Shown in pieces: positions 14,778 to 22,811 of a stretch of 46,790 nt of DNA; positions within the stretch are counted from its first letter, which is position 1, and each line of letters begins with the position of its first letter. This stretch comes from Aquihabitans sp. (GTDB taxonomy: Bacteria; Actinomycetota; Acidimicrobiia; Acidimicrobiales; Iamiaceae), in NCBI GenBank assembly GCA_025353965.1, contig JANXNS010000253.1, positions 1 to 46,790 of the forward strand, given 5' to 3'. Both the position numbers and the translations under genes were made by a program. A model generated the notes under the pieces. It made no database searches. It worked only from the letters and a program-made list of their open reading frames with translations, and had not been told where the DNA came from.

Positions 14778-15883
14778 CGCCGCAGGAACCCGTGCCCCCG
14801 CGCCCACCGGGCCCCCGTCGTCCGCCCCGGCCTCCGGCGGCCGCGCCTGCCCCCGCTGGGCCAACGGGGCGGACCCGCGGTCCGCGCCGTCCCATTCCCC
14901 AGGCCCCGGGCCCGCGTCCCGAGCAGCCCCCTTCCCCGCGTGCGCCCCGGGCACCGCTTCCCCCGGTTGTTTCCGCCGTCACCTTTCGCGAGGTCACCGG
15001 AGCAGTGCCGGTGGCGGAGGCCGCACTGCCGGAGCCCGCTGCCCCCATTGAGCAGGCGGTGCCGGGCGAGCAGGTGCCGTTTGCGCCATCGCCGCGCACC
15101 GCCTTTCGGACGCGTTACGGCGTGGTCTACGACACGCAGGGTCCGCGAATTCGCCTGGGGGTCCTGTGGGTGGTCTTGGTGGTGGCCTCGCTTGCCATTG
15201 AGTCGCTTCGCCCCTATGGCCTCGCCACGCTTTATGCGGTGGTGGCAGGGGCCGCGGCGCTTCAAGTGATCGACGCGTTGTACACGGTCCGAACCGGCGC
15301 TGATCGTTGGGTGGCCGCCCTGGGGGCTTCTTGCTTGCCCGTCTTGGCGACTATGGGCGTGCGGCCGCTCGGTGCCGCGCTCCTGGGTATCGTTGTGGTC
15401 GCCGTGGCGGCTGCGGCTCTGGGTCACGATCAAGAGATGCCGTTGCTGGCTGCTGCTGGCCATACGGTCCTGGCGGCGGGCGTCTGCGGCGGCGCCGTGG
15501 CCGCCTTGGTGCTGTTGGCTGACTATGAAATTGGCGCCGTCATCATCTTGTTGGTGTTCCTCATGGTCTATGACGCCAGCGACTACTTGGTTGGGTCCGG
15601 GGCAACCAATGGGGTCGAGGGCCCAATTGCCGGTGGCCTCTTCATCGCGGCGGTCACCGTCTTGTTCGTGGTCACCAAGGTGCCACCGTTTCATGGCGTC
15701 GACATTGTGAGCTTCGCCATGCTCGCCATCGTTGCGTGCCCCGCCGGGCAACTTCTGGCTTCGGCGATGTTGCCGCGGGCCGATGCCCGGGCCCCCGCTC
15801 TTCGTCGGCTGGACTCCCTGCTCATCGTCGCCCCGGCCTGGGCAGGACTCCTCGGGCTCTACCTGCAGAACGCAGCGCGCTGA
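14768..15883 (+). CDS. Polytopic membrane protein resembling CdsA, with proline-rich N-terminus
   Basis: 371 residues. The first ~115 are a Pro/Ala/Arg-rich, probably disordered cytoplasmic segment; about eight membrane helices follow. The C-terminal part (VYDASDYLVGSG...GPIAGGLFIAA... then SAMLPRADARAPALRRLDSLL) resembles the end of phosphatidate cytidylyltransferases, but the CdsA signature SxxKRxxxxKDxGxxxPGHGGxxDRxD is not intact: the KR, KD and HGG elements are missing. It is therefore either a distant relative or a non-catalytic CdsA-like protein. The start overlaps the MoaD-like stop. Confidence 0.6.
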   Translation: MLVTPQEPVPPRPPGPRRPPRPPAAAPAPAGPTGRTRGPRRPIPQAPGPRPEQPPSPRAPRAPLPPVVSAVTFREVTGAVPVAEAALPEPAAPIEQAVPGEQVPFAPSPRTAFRTRYGVVYDTQGPRIRLGVLWVVLVVASLAIESLRPYGLATLYAVVAGAAALQVIDALYTVRTGADRWVAALGASCLPVLATMGVRPLGAALLGIVVVAVAAAALGHDQEMPLLAAAGHTVLAAGVCGGAVAALVLLADYEIGAVIILLVFLMVYDASDYLVGSGATNGVEGPIAGGLFIAAVTVLFVVTKVPPFHGVDIVSFAMLAIVACPAGQLLASAMLPRADARAPALRRLDSLLIVAPAWAGLLGLYLQNAAR

Positions 15884-15965
15884 GCGCAGCGCGTGGTTGG
15901 GCCCCGATTGAGGGACTACAGTCGGGGGCGGCCGGTGCAGGCCACGTCGATGTTGCGAAGGACAC

Positions 15966-16520
15966 ATGGACCGAGAGCTTGAACGGATCCTGGACGACGG
16001 TTACCTCACCGGATTGCCCGATCGGTCCGTCGCCGAGCTGAGAAGTGTCCGCGCCCAGTGCCAGTCGCTGGAGACCAAGCTCTCGTACCTTCGCCGGTTG
16101 GCGCAGGGTCGCCACGACATCGTCACCGGCGAGATCGAGCGTCGGCGCCATGGCGGTGATCCAGATGACGTGGCCGGGTTGGTCGAGCGTCTGCCGGAGA
16201 TACTGGCTGACCGAACTCGTGGGACTGGTCCTGGCCGGTTGTCCACGACGCTTGAACCAGGTGAACTCTCCGGCGTGCTGGTCGACCGGTTCGAGGCCAT
16301 TGCTGAGGCCATTCCGTTGGATGCGCCCGATGCCATCACCGATGCCCACTTGGCGGAAGCGGCGGAGCAGTTGGTTGCGCTGGAAGGCGAGGTCTCGGGC
16401 CTTCGTCGAGCCATGTTCGAACGAATCGATACGGTTGAGGCAGAACTCACCCGGCGCTATCGGGATGGCGAAGCGCAGGTAGACGACCTGTTGGCCAGCG
16501 CCGTGGCCGAGGAGTCTTGA
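15966..16520 (+). CDS. rsiG: RsiG-like c-di-GMP-responsive anti-sigma factor
   Basis: 184 residues, mostly two long helices. Residues 36-51 match the RsiG c-di-GMP motif E(x3)S(x2)R(x3)Q(x3)D exactly: Glu36, Ser40, Arg43, Gln47, Asp51. A second copy lies at 140-155 with Glu140, Ser144, Arg147, Asp155, but Phe151 replaces the Gln. The SYLRRLAQGRHDI block is typical of the aerial-mycelium-formation family. In Streptomyces, RsiG bound to c-di-GMP sequesters sigma WhiG. This protein probably binds a flagellar-type sigma factor encoded elsewhere. The Shine-Dalgarno is GAAGGA, and an upstream TACAGT -10 lies near 15915. Confidence 0.85.
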   Translation: MDRELERILDDGYLTGLPDRSVAELRSVRAQCQSLETKLSYLRRLAQGRHDIVTGEIERRRHGGDPDDVAGLVERLPEILADRTRGTGPGRLSTTLEPGELSGVLVDRFEAIAEAIPLDAPDAITDAHLAEAAEQLVALEGEVSGLRRAMFERIDTVEAELTRRYRDGEAQVDDLLASAVAEES

Positions 16521-16532
16521 CCCTCGGGTCAA
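16517..16532 (+). terminator. Hairpin at the rsiG stop codon
   Basis: TTGACCC and GGGTCAA form a perfect inverted repeat around a short CUCG-type loop, and include the rsiG stop codon. There is no U-tract, so it is at best a weak terminator or an mRNA 3'-end stabiliser. Confidence 0.35.
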
Positions 16533-16662
16533 CCTGGATCCGCCCAGGCGATGTAGCCCATCGCCCCTAGAGCAGCAGTTCAGAGCATGGATTGGCCGGG
16601 TTTTCGCTAGCCACAGGCTCGGAAATGCTCGCGTCAGTTGTGCTGCATGGGCAGAGGCGGCG

Positions 16663-16668
16663 TAGCCT
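16663..16668 (+). promoter_or_regulatory. Leaderless -10 box for the XRE regulator
   Basis: TAGCCT ends exactly 6 nt before ATG 16675. A TTGTGC that could serve as -35 lies at 16638-16643 (19-bp spacer). Confidence 0.5.
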
Positions 16669-16674
16669 TTTCCC

Positions 16675-17148
16675 ATGGCAGCAGCCGAGGAAATTGAGAC
16701 GCGGTGGCACGACCTGGGTGAGTTCATCCGGGAACAGCGTCGAGTCGGTCATCTGTCGTTGCGGAAACTGTCGGAGATGGCCGGGATCTCCAACCCCTAC
16801 CTCAGCCAAATCGAGCGTGGTCTCCGGAAGCCGTCGGCCGAGATTCTTCAGCAGATCGCCCGAGCTTTGGAGATCAGCTCCGAAACGCTTTATGTGCGAG
16901 CGGGCATTTTGGAAGCCCGAGAGGGCGATACAGATCTCATCACGGAGATTCGGCGTGACCCCTGGCTCCATGAGGAGCAAAAGAAGACCATCGTGCAAAT
17001 TTATGAATCGTTCCGAGCGGAGCGGAAGGCGGCAGGCTTCGTGCCCTTCGGCATGGCGGACCCCAGCGCTGAATCGGGTGAAGAAGCCGCAGGTGAGAAA
17101 GATGATCTAGTCGATCAGGAATCTGAGGCCCTCGCTGGACGTTCGTAG
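16675..17148 (+). CDS. XRE-family transcriptional regulator (Rv0474-like)
   Basis: 157 residues. The helix-turn-helix (about 14-72) reads LGEFIREQRRVGHLSLRKL, then SEMAGISNPYLSQIERGLRKPSAEIL, which is highly conserved in an actinobacterial family that includes, as recalled, Mycobacterium Rv0474. An acidic tail (about 125-157) ends the protein. Its regulon is unknown. It directly precedes mshA, 7 bp away, and the mshA Shine-Dalgarno lies at its stop codon, so it is probably co-transcribed with mycothiol synthesis. The start is set by the TAGCCT box 6 nt upstream. Confidence 0.85.
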   Translation: MAAAEEIETRWHDLGEFIREQRRVGHLSLRKLSEMAGISNPYLSQIERGLRKPSAEILQQIARALEISSETLYVRAGILEAREGDTDLITEIRRDPWLHEEQKKTIVQIYESFRAERKAAGFVPFGMADPSAESGEEAAGEKDDLVDQESEALAGRS

Positions 17149-17155
17149 GAGGGTC

Positions 17156-18370
17156 GTGGCCGAACTCGCTGTTCTCTCCTTACATTCCTCGCCTCTCGCC
17201 CAACCGGGTACGGGAGACAGCGGGGGGATGAATGTGTACGTGCGTGAGCTGGCGGCTGCCCTGGCCCAGGCCGGCGTGGGTACAACCGTGTATGTGCGGC
17301 GCTGGGCAGATGGATTGCCCGACGAAGTTGCGGTTGAACCGGGTTTTCGGGTCGTGCACCTCGACGCTGGTCCGGTGAATCTGCCCAAGGAAGCGCTCCC
17401 GGACACGGTCGATACGTTTACCGATGCCCTTGTCGGCCGCCTCCGCCGGGACCCAGTGGACGTGATCCATGCCAATTACTGGCTCTCGGGCGTGGTCGGG
17501 CACCGGGTCAAGCACCGGTTAGACCTCCCCCTCGTTTCGACCTTCCATACGTTGGCCCGCGTGAAGGCCGAGACGGGAGACCCCGAGCCAGACCGACGGG
17601 TAGACGCGGAGTCCGAGGTCATTGGCTGTTCGGACGTAATCTTGGCTAACTCGCTGGAGGAGCGTTCTCAGCTCGAGCGGCTTTACGGCGCTGACCCGAG
17701 CCGTATCCAGATCGTGCCGCCCGGTGTGGAGCATGCGTTCTTTTCGCCGGGGGATCAGGGCGGTGCCCGCCGAGCCCTCGGGCTTGACCTCCATGCGCCC
17801 ACGCTTCTTTTTGTCGGTCGCATCCAGCCGCTCAAGGGTCTCCAGGTAGCTGTCGGCGCGTTGGCCGCCCTGGGCCGCAACGATGCCCGTTTGGTTGTCG
17901 TGGGCGGGCCCAGTGGCGCGGAGGGGGCCCAGGAACTGGCGCAGGTCCTGGCTTTGGCGTCGTCGCTCGGTGTGGCCGACCGGATCCAGTTTGTTCCGCC
18001 CCAGCCCCACCACCTTCTGTCGACCTGGTACCGGGCGGCAGATGTCGTTTTAGTTCCGAGCCGCTCAGAGTCATTCGGGCTGGTGGCCTTGGAGGCCGCC
18101 GCCTGCGGTACCCCGGTGGTGGCCGCCGCGGTAGGCGGGTTGCGCACGCTGGTGGTGCACGGCCAGACCGGGCTGCTGGTGGATGGCCGGGATCCGTTGG
18201 CGTTCGGTGCCGCTACGGCCGAGGTGCTCGACCGGCCCGGCTTTGGCCGCCAATTGGGCCATGCCGCAGCCGCGAGGGCCAAGGACTACACCTGGTCAAC
18301 CGCGGCGGCGCGATTACGGCGGGTCTATGCGGATTTGGCGGCGGCTGCGCTGGTGGATTGCGCGGCCTGA
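17156..18370 (+). CDS. mshA: MshA-like D-inositol-3-phosphate glycosyltransferase
   Basis: A 404-residue GT4 glycosyltransferase (two Rossmann domains). MshA joins UDP-GlcNAc to inositol-3-phosphate, the first step of mycothiol synthesis in the cytoplasm. The N-terminal HSSPLAQPGTGDSGGMNVYV is the MshA hallmark, and the donor-site ExxxxxxxE is in SRSESFGLVALEAAACG (about 301-317). Other GT4 features are FVGRIQPLKG and NSLEERSQL. The GTG start has AGGAGGG just upstream. The next gene encodes a YbjN protein, the same neighbour as in Mycobacterium (Rv0486-Rv0487), which supports the assignment. Confidence 0.92.
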   Translation: MAELAVLSLHSSPLAQPGTGDSGGMNVYVRELAAALAQAGVGTTVYVRRWADGLPDEVAVEPGFRVVHLDAGPVNLPKEALPDTVDTFTDALVGRLRRDPVDVIHANYWLSGVVGHRVKHRLDLPLVSTFHTLARVKAETGDPEPDRRVDAESEVIGCSDVILANSLEERSQLERLYGADPSRIQIVPPGVEHAFFSPGDQGGARRALGLDLHAPTLLFVGRIQPLKGLQVAVGALAALGRNDARLVVVGGPSGAEGAQELAQVLALASSLGVADRIQFVPPQPHHLLSTWYRAADVVLVPSRSESFGLVALEAAACGTPVVAAAVGGLRTLVVHGQTGLLVDGRDPLAFGAATAEVLDRPGFGRQLGHAAAARAKDYTWSTAAARLRRVYADLAAAALVDCAA

Positions 18371-18396
18371 CCCTGCCCCTTCAGCGGGAGCGCCGG

Positions 18397-18402
18397 TAGC
18401 GT
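18397..18402 (+). promoter_or_regulatory. Leaderless -10 box for the YbjN gene
   Basis: TAGCGT ends exactly 6 nt before ATG 18409, giving the YbjN gene its own probable leaderless transcript despite its closeness to mshA. Confidence 0.5.
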
Positions 18403-18408
18403 TTCACG

Positions 18409-18894
18409 ATGGGCACCTCTCCCGCATCCCCCGACGAGCTGGACCGCATCGAAGCGCAGATAGATGCCTATCTGGCCAGGGAGCTTCGCGAGAGCGAGAT
18501 CATGTTGGCGGTGGACCGGGCTGAACCCGGCCTTCGGCGCTGGTATGTGCGGCTGAAGGGCGAGGAGAAGGACTTCACCACGGTGTGGCTCACCATCCAT
18601 CAGCGCACGTTGCACTACGAGACCTACGTTTTGTCCGCTCCGGAGGAGAACCACGCCCAATTCTATGAGCACCTGCTTCGGCGCAATCTCGGTTTCAATG
18701 GCGCCGCGTTTGCCATCGGTGCGGAAGATGGGGTGTTCTTGCGGGGTCAGATCCCGGTTGATTCGGTGACCGACGAGGAACTCGATCGGATCCTCGGATC
18801 GCTCTATGCCTACGTTGAGCAGTGCTTTCGACCGGCTTTGCACATTGCTTTCGAGTCGCGTGTCGCCGCCTTTGCCCCCAAACGTGACATATGA
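18409..18894 (+). CDS. YbjN domain protein
   Basis: 161 residues with a YbjN-type fold (related to type III secretion chaperone folds): an initial helix DELDRIEAQIDAYLAREL, strands with RWYVRLKGEEKDFTTVWLTI, and FYEHLLRRNLGFNGAAFAI. The molecular role is unknown; the family is stress-associated in enterobacteria. The mshA-ybjN adjacency is conserved in Actinobacteria. Start supported by the leaderless -10 box. Confidence 0.8.
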   Translation: MGTSPASPDELDRIEAQIDAYLARELRESEIMLAVDRAEPGLRRWYVRLKGEEKDFTTVWLTIHQRTLHYETYVLSAPEENHAQFYEHLLRRNLGFNGAAFAIGAEDGVFLRGQIPVDSVTDEELDRILGSLYAYVEQCFRPALHIAFESRVAAFAPKRDI

Positions 18895-19073
18895 CACTCT
18901 TTGGCGGCTTTTCGTTTGTTGTCCGGTGACCTAAAGTCCCAGCGCTGGCCAAGCGAGACATCGGGAAGGTGACCCGCAGTCAGCCTCGTCGGACCGCAGT
19001 CGATCCTCCCCTCCCCCTGGGTCGGCTGCGGGCCGTCCCTCGCGGTTGTCTGGGACCGGTCGTTGGCGTGCCG

Positions 19074-19079
19074 TAAGTT
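19074..19079 (+). promoter_or_regulatory. Leaderless -10 box for proC
   Basis: TAAGTT ends exactly 6 nt before ATG 19086. The 190-bp gap 18895-19085 holds nothing else recognisable. Confidence 0.5.
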
Positions 19080-19085
19080 GCGCTC

Positions 19086-19868
19086 ATGAGCGAGCTTGTA
19101 GTGGTCGGTGGCGGGAAAATGGGTGAGGCGCTGGTCGGCGGGTTGATCGCCGCGGGCTGGTCTTCGGCCTCGGCCATCACCGTGGTCGAGCCCGACGATG
19201 CGCGGCGAGCAGAACTGGCCGATCGGTTCATCGGCCTCGACGTTTCGGCTGTCCCGGTGGCGGCGAACGGTGCCCTTGTTGCGGTCAAGCCGCAGCACGT
19301 TGCTTCGGTCTGCCGGTCGCTGGGCCAGCTTGGGGTTACGCGGGTCTTGTCGATCGCCGCCGGGGTCCGCATTGCGGCCATGGAGGCAGAGTTGCCATTG
19401 GAGGTTGCGGTGGTGCGGGCCATGCCCAACACGCCAGCGCTTGTCGGCGCAGGGGCTGCGGCTATTGCCGGAGGGACCAATGCGGCCGAGACGGATTTGG
19501 TCTGGGCCGAGGGGATTCTCGGCGCGGTGGGCACGGTGGTCCGGGTAACCGAGGAACAACTCGATGCGGTTACCGGTCTGTCCGGTTCTGGTCCGGCCTA
19601 CGTATTTCTGGTAGCCGAGGCACTCATCGATGCCGGGGTGCGGCAAGGCTTGGCCCGTCCCGTGGCCACCGAGCTCACGGTGCAGACCCTTCGCGGCGCG
19701 GCGGAGTTGCTGGCTACGGGTCAGTCCGCCGCAGAGCTTCGGGCTGCGGTCACCTCGCCGGGGGGAACCACCGCCGCGGGCCTGCATGTGCTCGAATCGG
19801 CTGCCGTTCGGGCCGCCTTCGCCGACGCGGTCGCTGCCGCAGCGGACCGCAGCCGCCAGCTCGGGTGA
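19086..19868 (+). CDS. proC: Pyrroline-5-carboxylate reductase
   Basis: 260 residues, the usual ProC length. It reduces pyrroline-5-carboxylate to proline with NAD(P)H. The N-terminal Rossmann loop is VVGGGKMGEALVGG, the middle carries AVKPQHV and RAMPNTPALVGAGAAAI, and the C-terminal signature is LDAVTGLSGSGPAYVFLVAEAL and SPGGTTAAGLHVLE. All expected motifs are intact. Single-gene transcription from its own promoter is likely. Confidence 0.96.
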   Translation: MSELVVVGGGKMGEALVGGLIAAGWSSASAITVVEPDDARRAELADRFIGLDVSAVPVAANGALVAVKPQHVASVCRSLGQLGVTRVLSIAAGVRIAAMEAELPLEVAVVRAMPNTPALVGAGAAAIAGGTNAAETDLVWAEGILGAVGTVVRVTEEQLDAVTGLSGSGPAYVFLVAEALIDAGVRQGLARPVATELTVQTLRGAAELLATGQSAAELRAAVTSPGGTTAAGLHVLESAAVRAAFADAVAAAADRSRQLG

Positions 19869-19954
19869 GGGTTGCAGCCTGTCCGATCGGTGGGGCCAGG
19901 CCGTAGGGTCGGAGTCGCCCGCAGTTGGCGGGTCCTTCGCCACCAGAACGCATC

Positions 19955-20824
19955 GTGACCACCTACGACACTGTTTCCTTCCTGTCCGATTACGGCACTG
20001 TCGACGAGTTCGTTGGCGTGGTCCATTCGGTGATCCGCCAGCTGGCCCCGGCGGCGGTGGTGATCGACGTGACGCACCAGGTCCCGGCTCACGACATTCG
20101 CGCTGGCGGGTTGGCCCTGGCTCGGGCGGCCCAGTACTTGGCCCCGGGTGTTGTGCTCGGCGTCGTCGACCCTGGGGTCGGCACGGCCCGGCGAGCGGTG
20201 GCGATCGAGGTAGGCGATGGCGAAGCCATCTTCGTCGGACCAGACAACGGTCTGTTGGCGCCAGCCGTCGCCATGGTGGGCGGGGCAACTCGTGCCGTAG
20301 AGCTCACCAACCCGACCTATCAATTGGGGGCTCCTGGGCCAACGTTTGCGGGGCGAGATGTGTTTGGTCCGGCCGCCGCCCATCTTTGTAGTGGGGTCGC
20401 GCTCACCGATCTGGGACCAGAGATAGCCACGGGAGGGCTCATGCCTGGCATGATCCCGATCACTCGCCTGGAGGCCGACACGCTCTACGGCGAGGTGCTC
20501 TGGACCGATCAATACGGCAACCTCCAGCTCAACGTGGACCCCGCAGAGATCGAGGCGTTCGGCCCGCGGATTGAGCTTCGTTTCGATGGCAAGGTCCGCA
20601 CTGGCGTGCGCCACCACACCTACGGAGATGTGCCCACCGGAGAAATCGGCCTGGTGGTGGACTCCTACGGCCTGGTGTCCATCGCCATCGATCGTGCGTC
20701 GGCGGCGGAGGATCTGCGTCTGGGCACCGGGGCTGAGGTTGCCTTGGTGGCCCTGGCCGACGACGGTCGGCCTGTAGGCGTAAGTACGCCCGTTCATCTA
20801 GGCCAGAAGGAGGCCCAGCCGTGA
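19955..20824 (+). CDS. SAM hydroxide adenosyltransferase (DUF62) family protein
   Basis: 289 residues from GTG 19955. The family, related to fluorinase and chlorinase, hydrolyses S-adenosylmethionine to adenosine and methionine. Signatures are FLSDYGTVDEFVG (N-terminal Asp), VIDVTHQVPAHD, GVVDPGVGTARRAVAI and FVGPDNGLL, then a C-terminal beta domain with WTDQYGNLQLN. A TTG at 19925 is in frame, but the homologous part begins at the GTG. A TAGGGT -10 (19904-19909) is upstream. The start remains uncertain. The stop overlaps a 28-residue membrane peptide gene. Confidence 0.86.
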   Translation: MTTYDTVSFLSDYGTVDEFVGVVHSVIRQLAPAAVVIDVTHQVPAHDIRAGGLALARAAQYLAPGVVLGVVDPGVGTARRAVAIEVGDGEAIFVGPDNGLLAPAVAMVGGATRAVELTNPTYQLGAPGPTFAGRDVFGPAAAHLCSGVALTDLGPEIATGGLMPGMIPITRLEADTLYGEVLWTDQYGNLQLNVDPAEIEAFGPRIELRFDGKVRTGVRHHTYGDVPTGEIGLVVDSYGLVSIAIDRASAAEDLRLGTGAEVALVALADDGRPVGVSTPVHLGQKEAQP

Positions 20825-20907
20825 GGCAGGGAACCACCATCGTCCTCGCGGTGCTGCTGGCGATCATTCTCATCGCCGCCACCTTCCAACTCGTGCTGCT
20901 GGCCTAG
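20821..20907 (+). CDS. 28-residue single-helix membrane peptide
   Basis: GTG at 20821 overlaps the stop of the SAM hydrolase gene (GTGA) and opens a 28-codon frame: a short basic start (MRQGTT) followed by about 20 hydrophobic residues rich in Val, Leu, Ile and Ala. The 4-nt overlap and the clean membrane-helix composition suggest real, coupled translation. No homology is claimed. It ends 18 bp before the convergent ABC permease gene. Confidence 0.5.
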   Translation: MRQGTTIVLAVLLAIILIAATFQLVLLA

Positions 20908-20925
20908 GTCCGCGTGCCCGGTAGG

Positions 20926-21767
20926 TCAGAGGCGGGTCGCCATGGTGTCGCGGGCGTAGGCGCGTGCCCCCCGGATGTTGAGCCAAATGGCGATGGCCCA
21001 CAACACGATGCCGGCGCCGAAGGCCACCTTCGGCCCGGCCAGTAGCAGGCCGGTGGTTTGGCCGACCGCCAATATGACGAGCGGTAACACCACGGCGCCG
21101 CCCAGTTGCTGGGCCTCTTGTGTGTTGTTCACGCGGATCGATACGCGGACCATGATTCCGAGGCCAATGGCGGCCACCGCCGGCGCCAACCACAAGATCA
21201 CGATCATCCAGAGCCAGGTGGGCAAGAAGAGCCGATGCATCACCGGCCAGCACACGATGTTTGAGATGACAGCGAAGATCACAAAGCCGCTCCAGGCCAC
21301 CGCCGTTGCGGGGATAAAGCCCCCGAGCAGCTTGGCGATGTAGAGATCTCGGTCCCGAACGGGTAGGTGCAGCAGTGTCTCGAGTGTGCGGCGCTCCTTC
21401 TCTCCAGCGAAGGTGTCGGCAGCGGTCACGGCGGAGATCATGAGCGGCACGATCAAGAACAGCGGCGCAACCAAGTAGCCGAGGACCAAGATCACCAGGC
21501 GTTCCTGAGGCGGGTGGGCCATAACGGGTGCAGCCAGGGCCGAGGGCAGCATGTCGACGAAGCGCTCAACGCGCAACTGCTTGCCGTTGGCGGCCAAGCC
21601 AATGGCCGCCGGGAGCAAGACCAGCAAGACCAGTGGGAGGGCCAACATCGGAAGAATCAGAGCCTTGGACCGGACGATCGCGCCCAAGTCCCGGCCAAGC
21701 ATCACCCGGACGACGCTCCAGTTCACCCGCTCCCGCTCGACGGTGGCGACGCGCGCAGTCGAGTCGG

Positions 21768-21771
<4 letters not shown>
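20926..21771 (-). CDS. ABC-2 type transporter permease
   Basis: 281 residues with six predicted membrane segments. After a short cytoplasmic N-terminus it contains the ABC-2 hallmark TFAGEKERRTLETLLHLPVRDRDLYIAKLL (about 133-162), the coupling-helix region of NatB-type exporters. The last segments carry NTQEAQQLGGAVVLPLV, also typical. It overlaps its ATPase gene by 4 nt (ATGA) and surely works with it. An in-frame extension upstream to 22047 lies inside the ATPase gene and is rejected. The exported substrate is unknown. Confidence 0.9.
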
Positions 21772-22730
<959 letters not shown>

Positions 22731-22811
22731 GGTTTGCCCAGTGTTGCATCCCGTTGGGTGGGCGCCGGGCCACCGTCAGTGCGGCGGTGCCAAATCAGAA
22801 ACAGGCGCGGG

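Noticed and set aside
14426-15967. A long leftward open frame extending the histidine phosphatase upstream by more than 500 residues
   Set aside because: Its composition is Arg/Gly/His-rich and it lies antisense to the MoaD-like and CdsA-like genes; the phosphatase family starts exactly at MTRILLVRHGE (14425).
18931-18960. A possible WhiG/FliA-type promoter (TAAAGT) before proC
   Set aside because: No convincing GCCGATAA-like -10 at the right spacing; the leaderless box at 19074 explains proC better.
18810-20288. A 492-residue leftward open frame opposite ybjN, proC and the SAM hydrolase
   Set aside because: Low-complexity Arg/Pro/Gly sequence with no domain, entirely antisense to well-supported genes; typical of GC-rich DNA.
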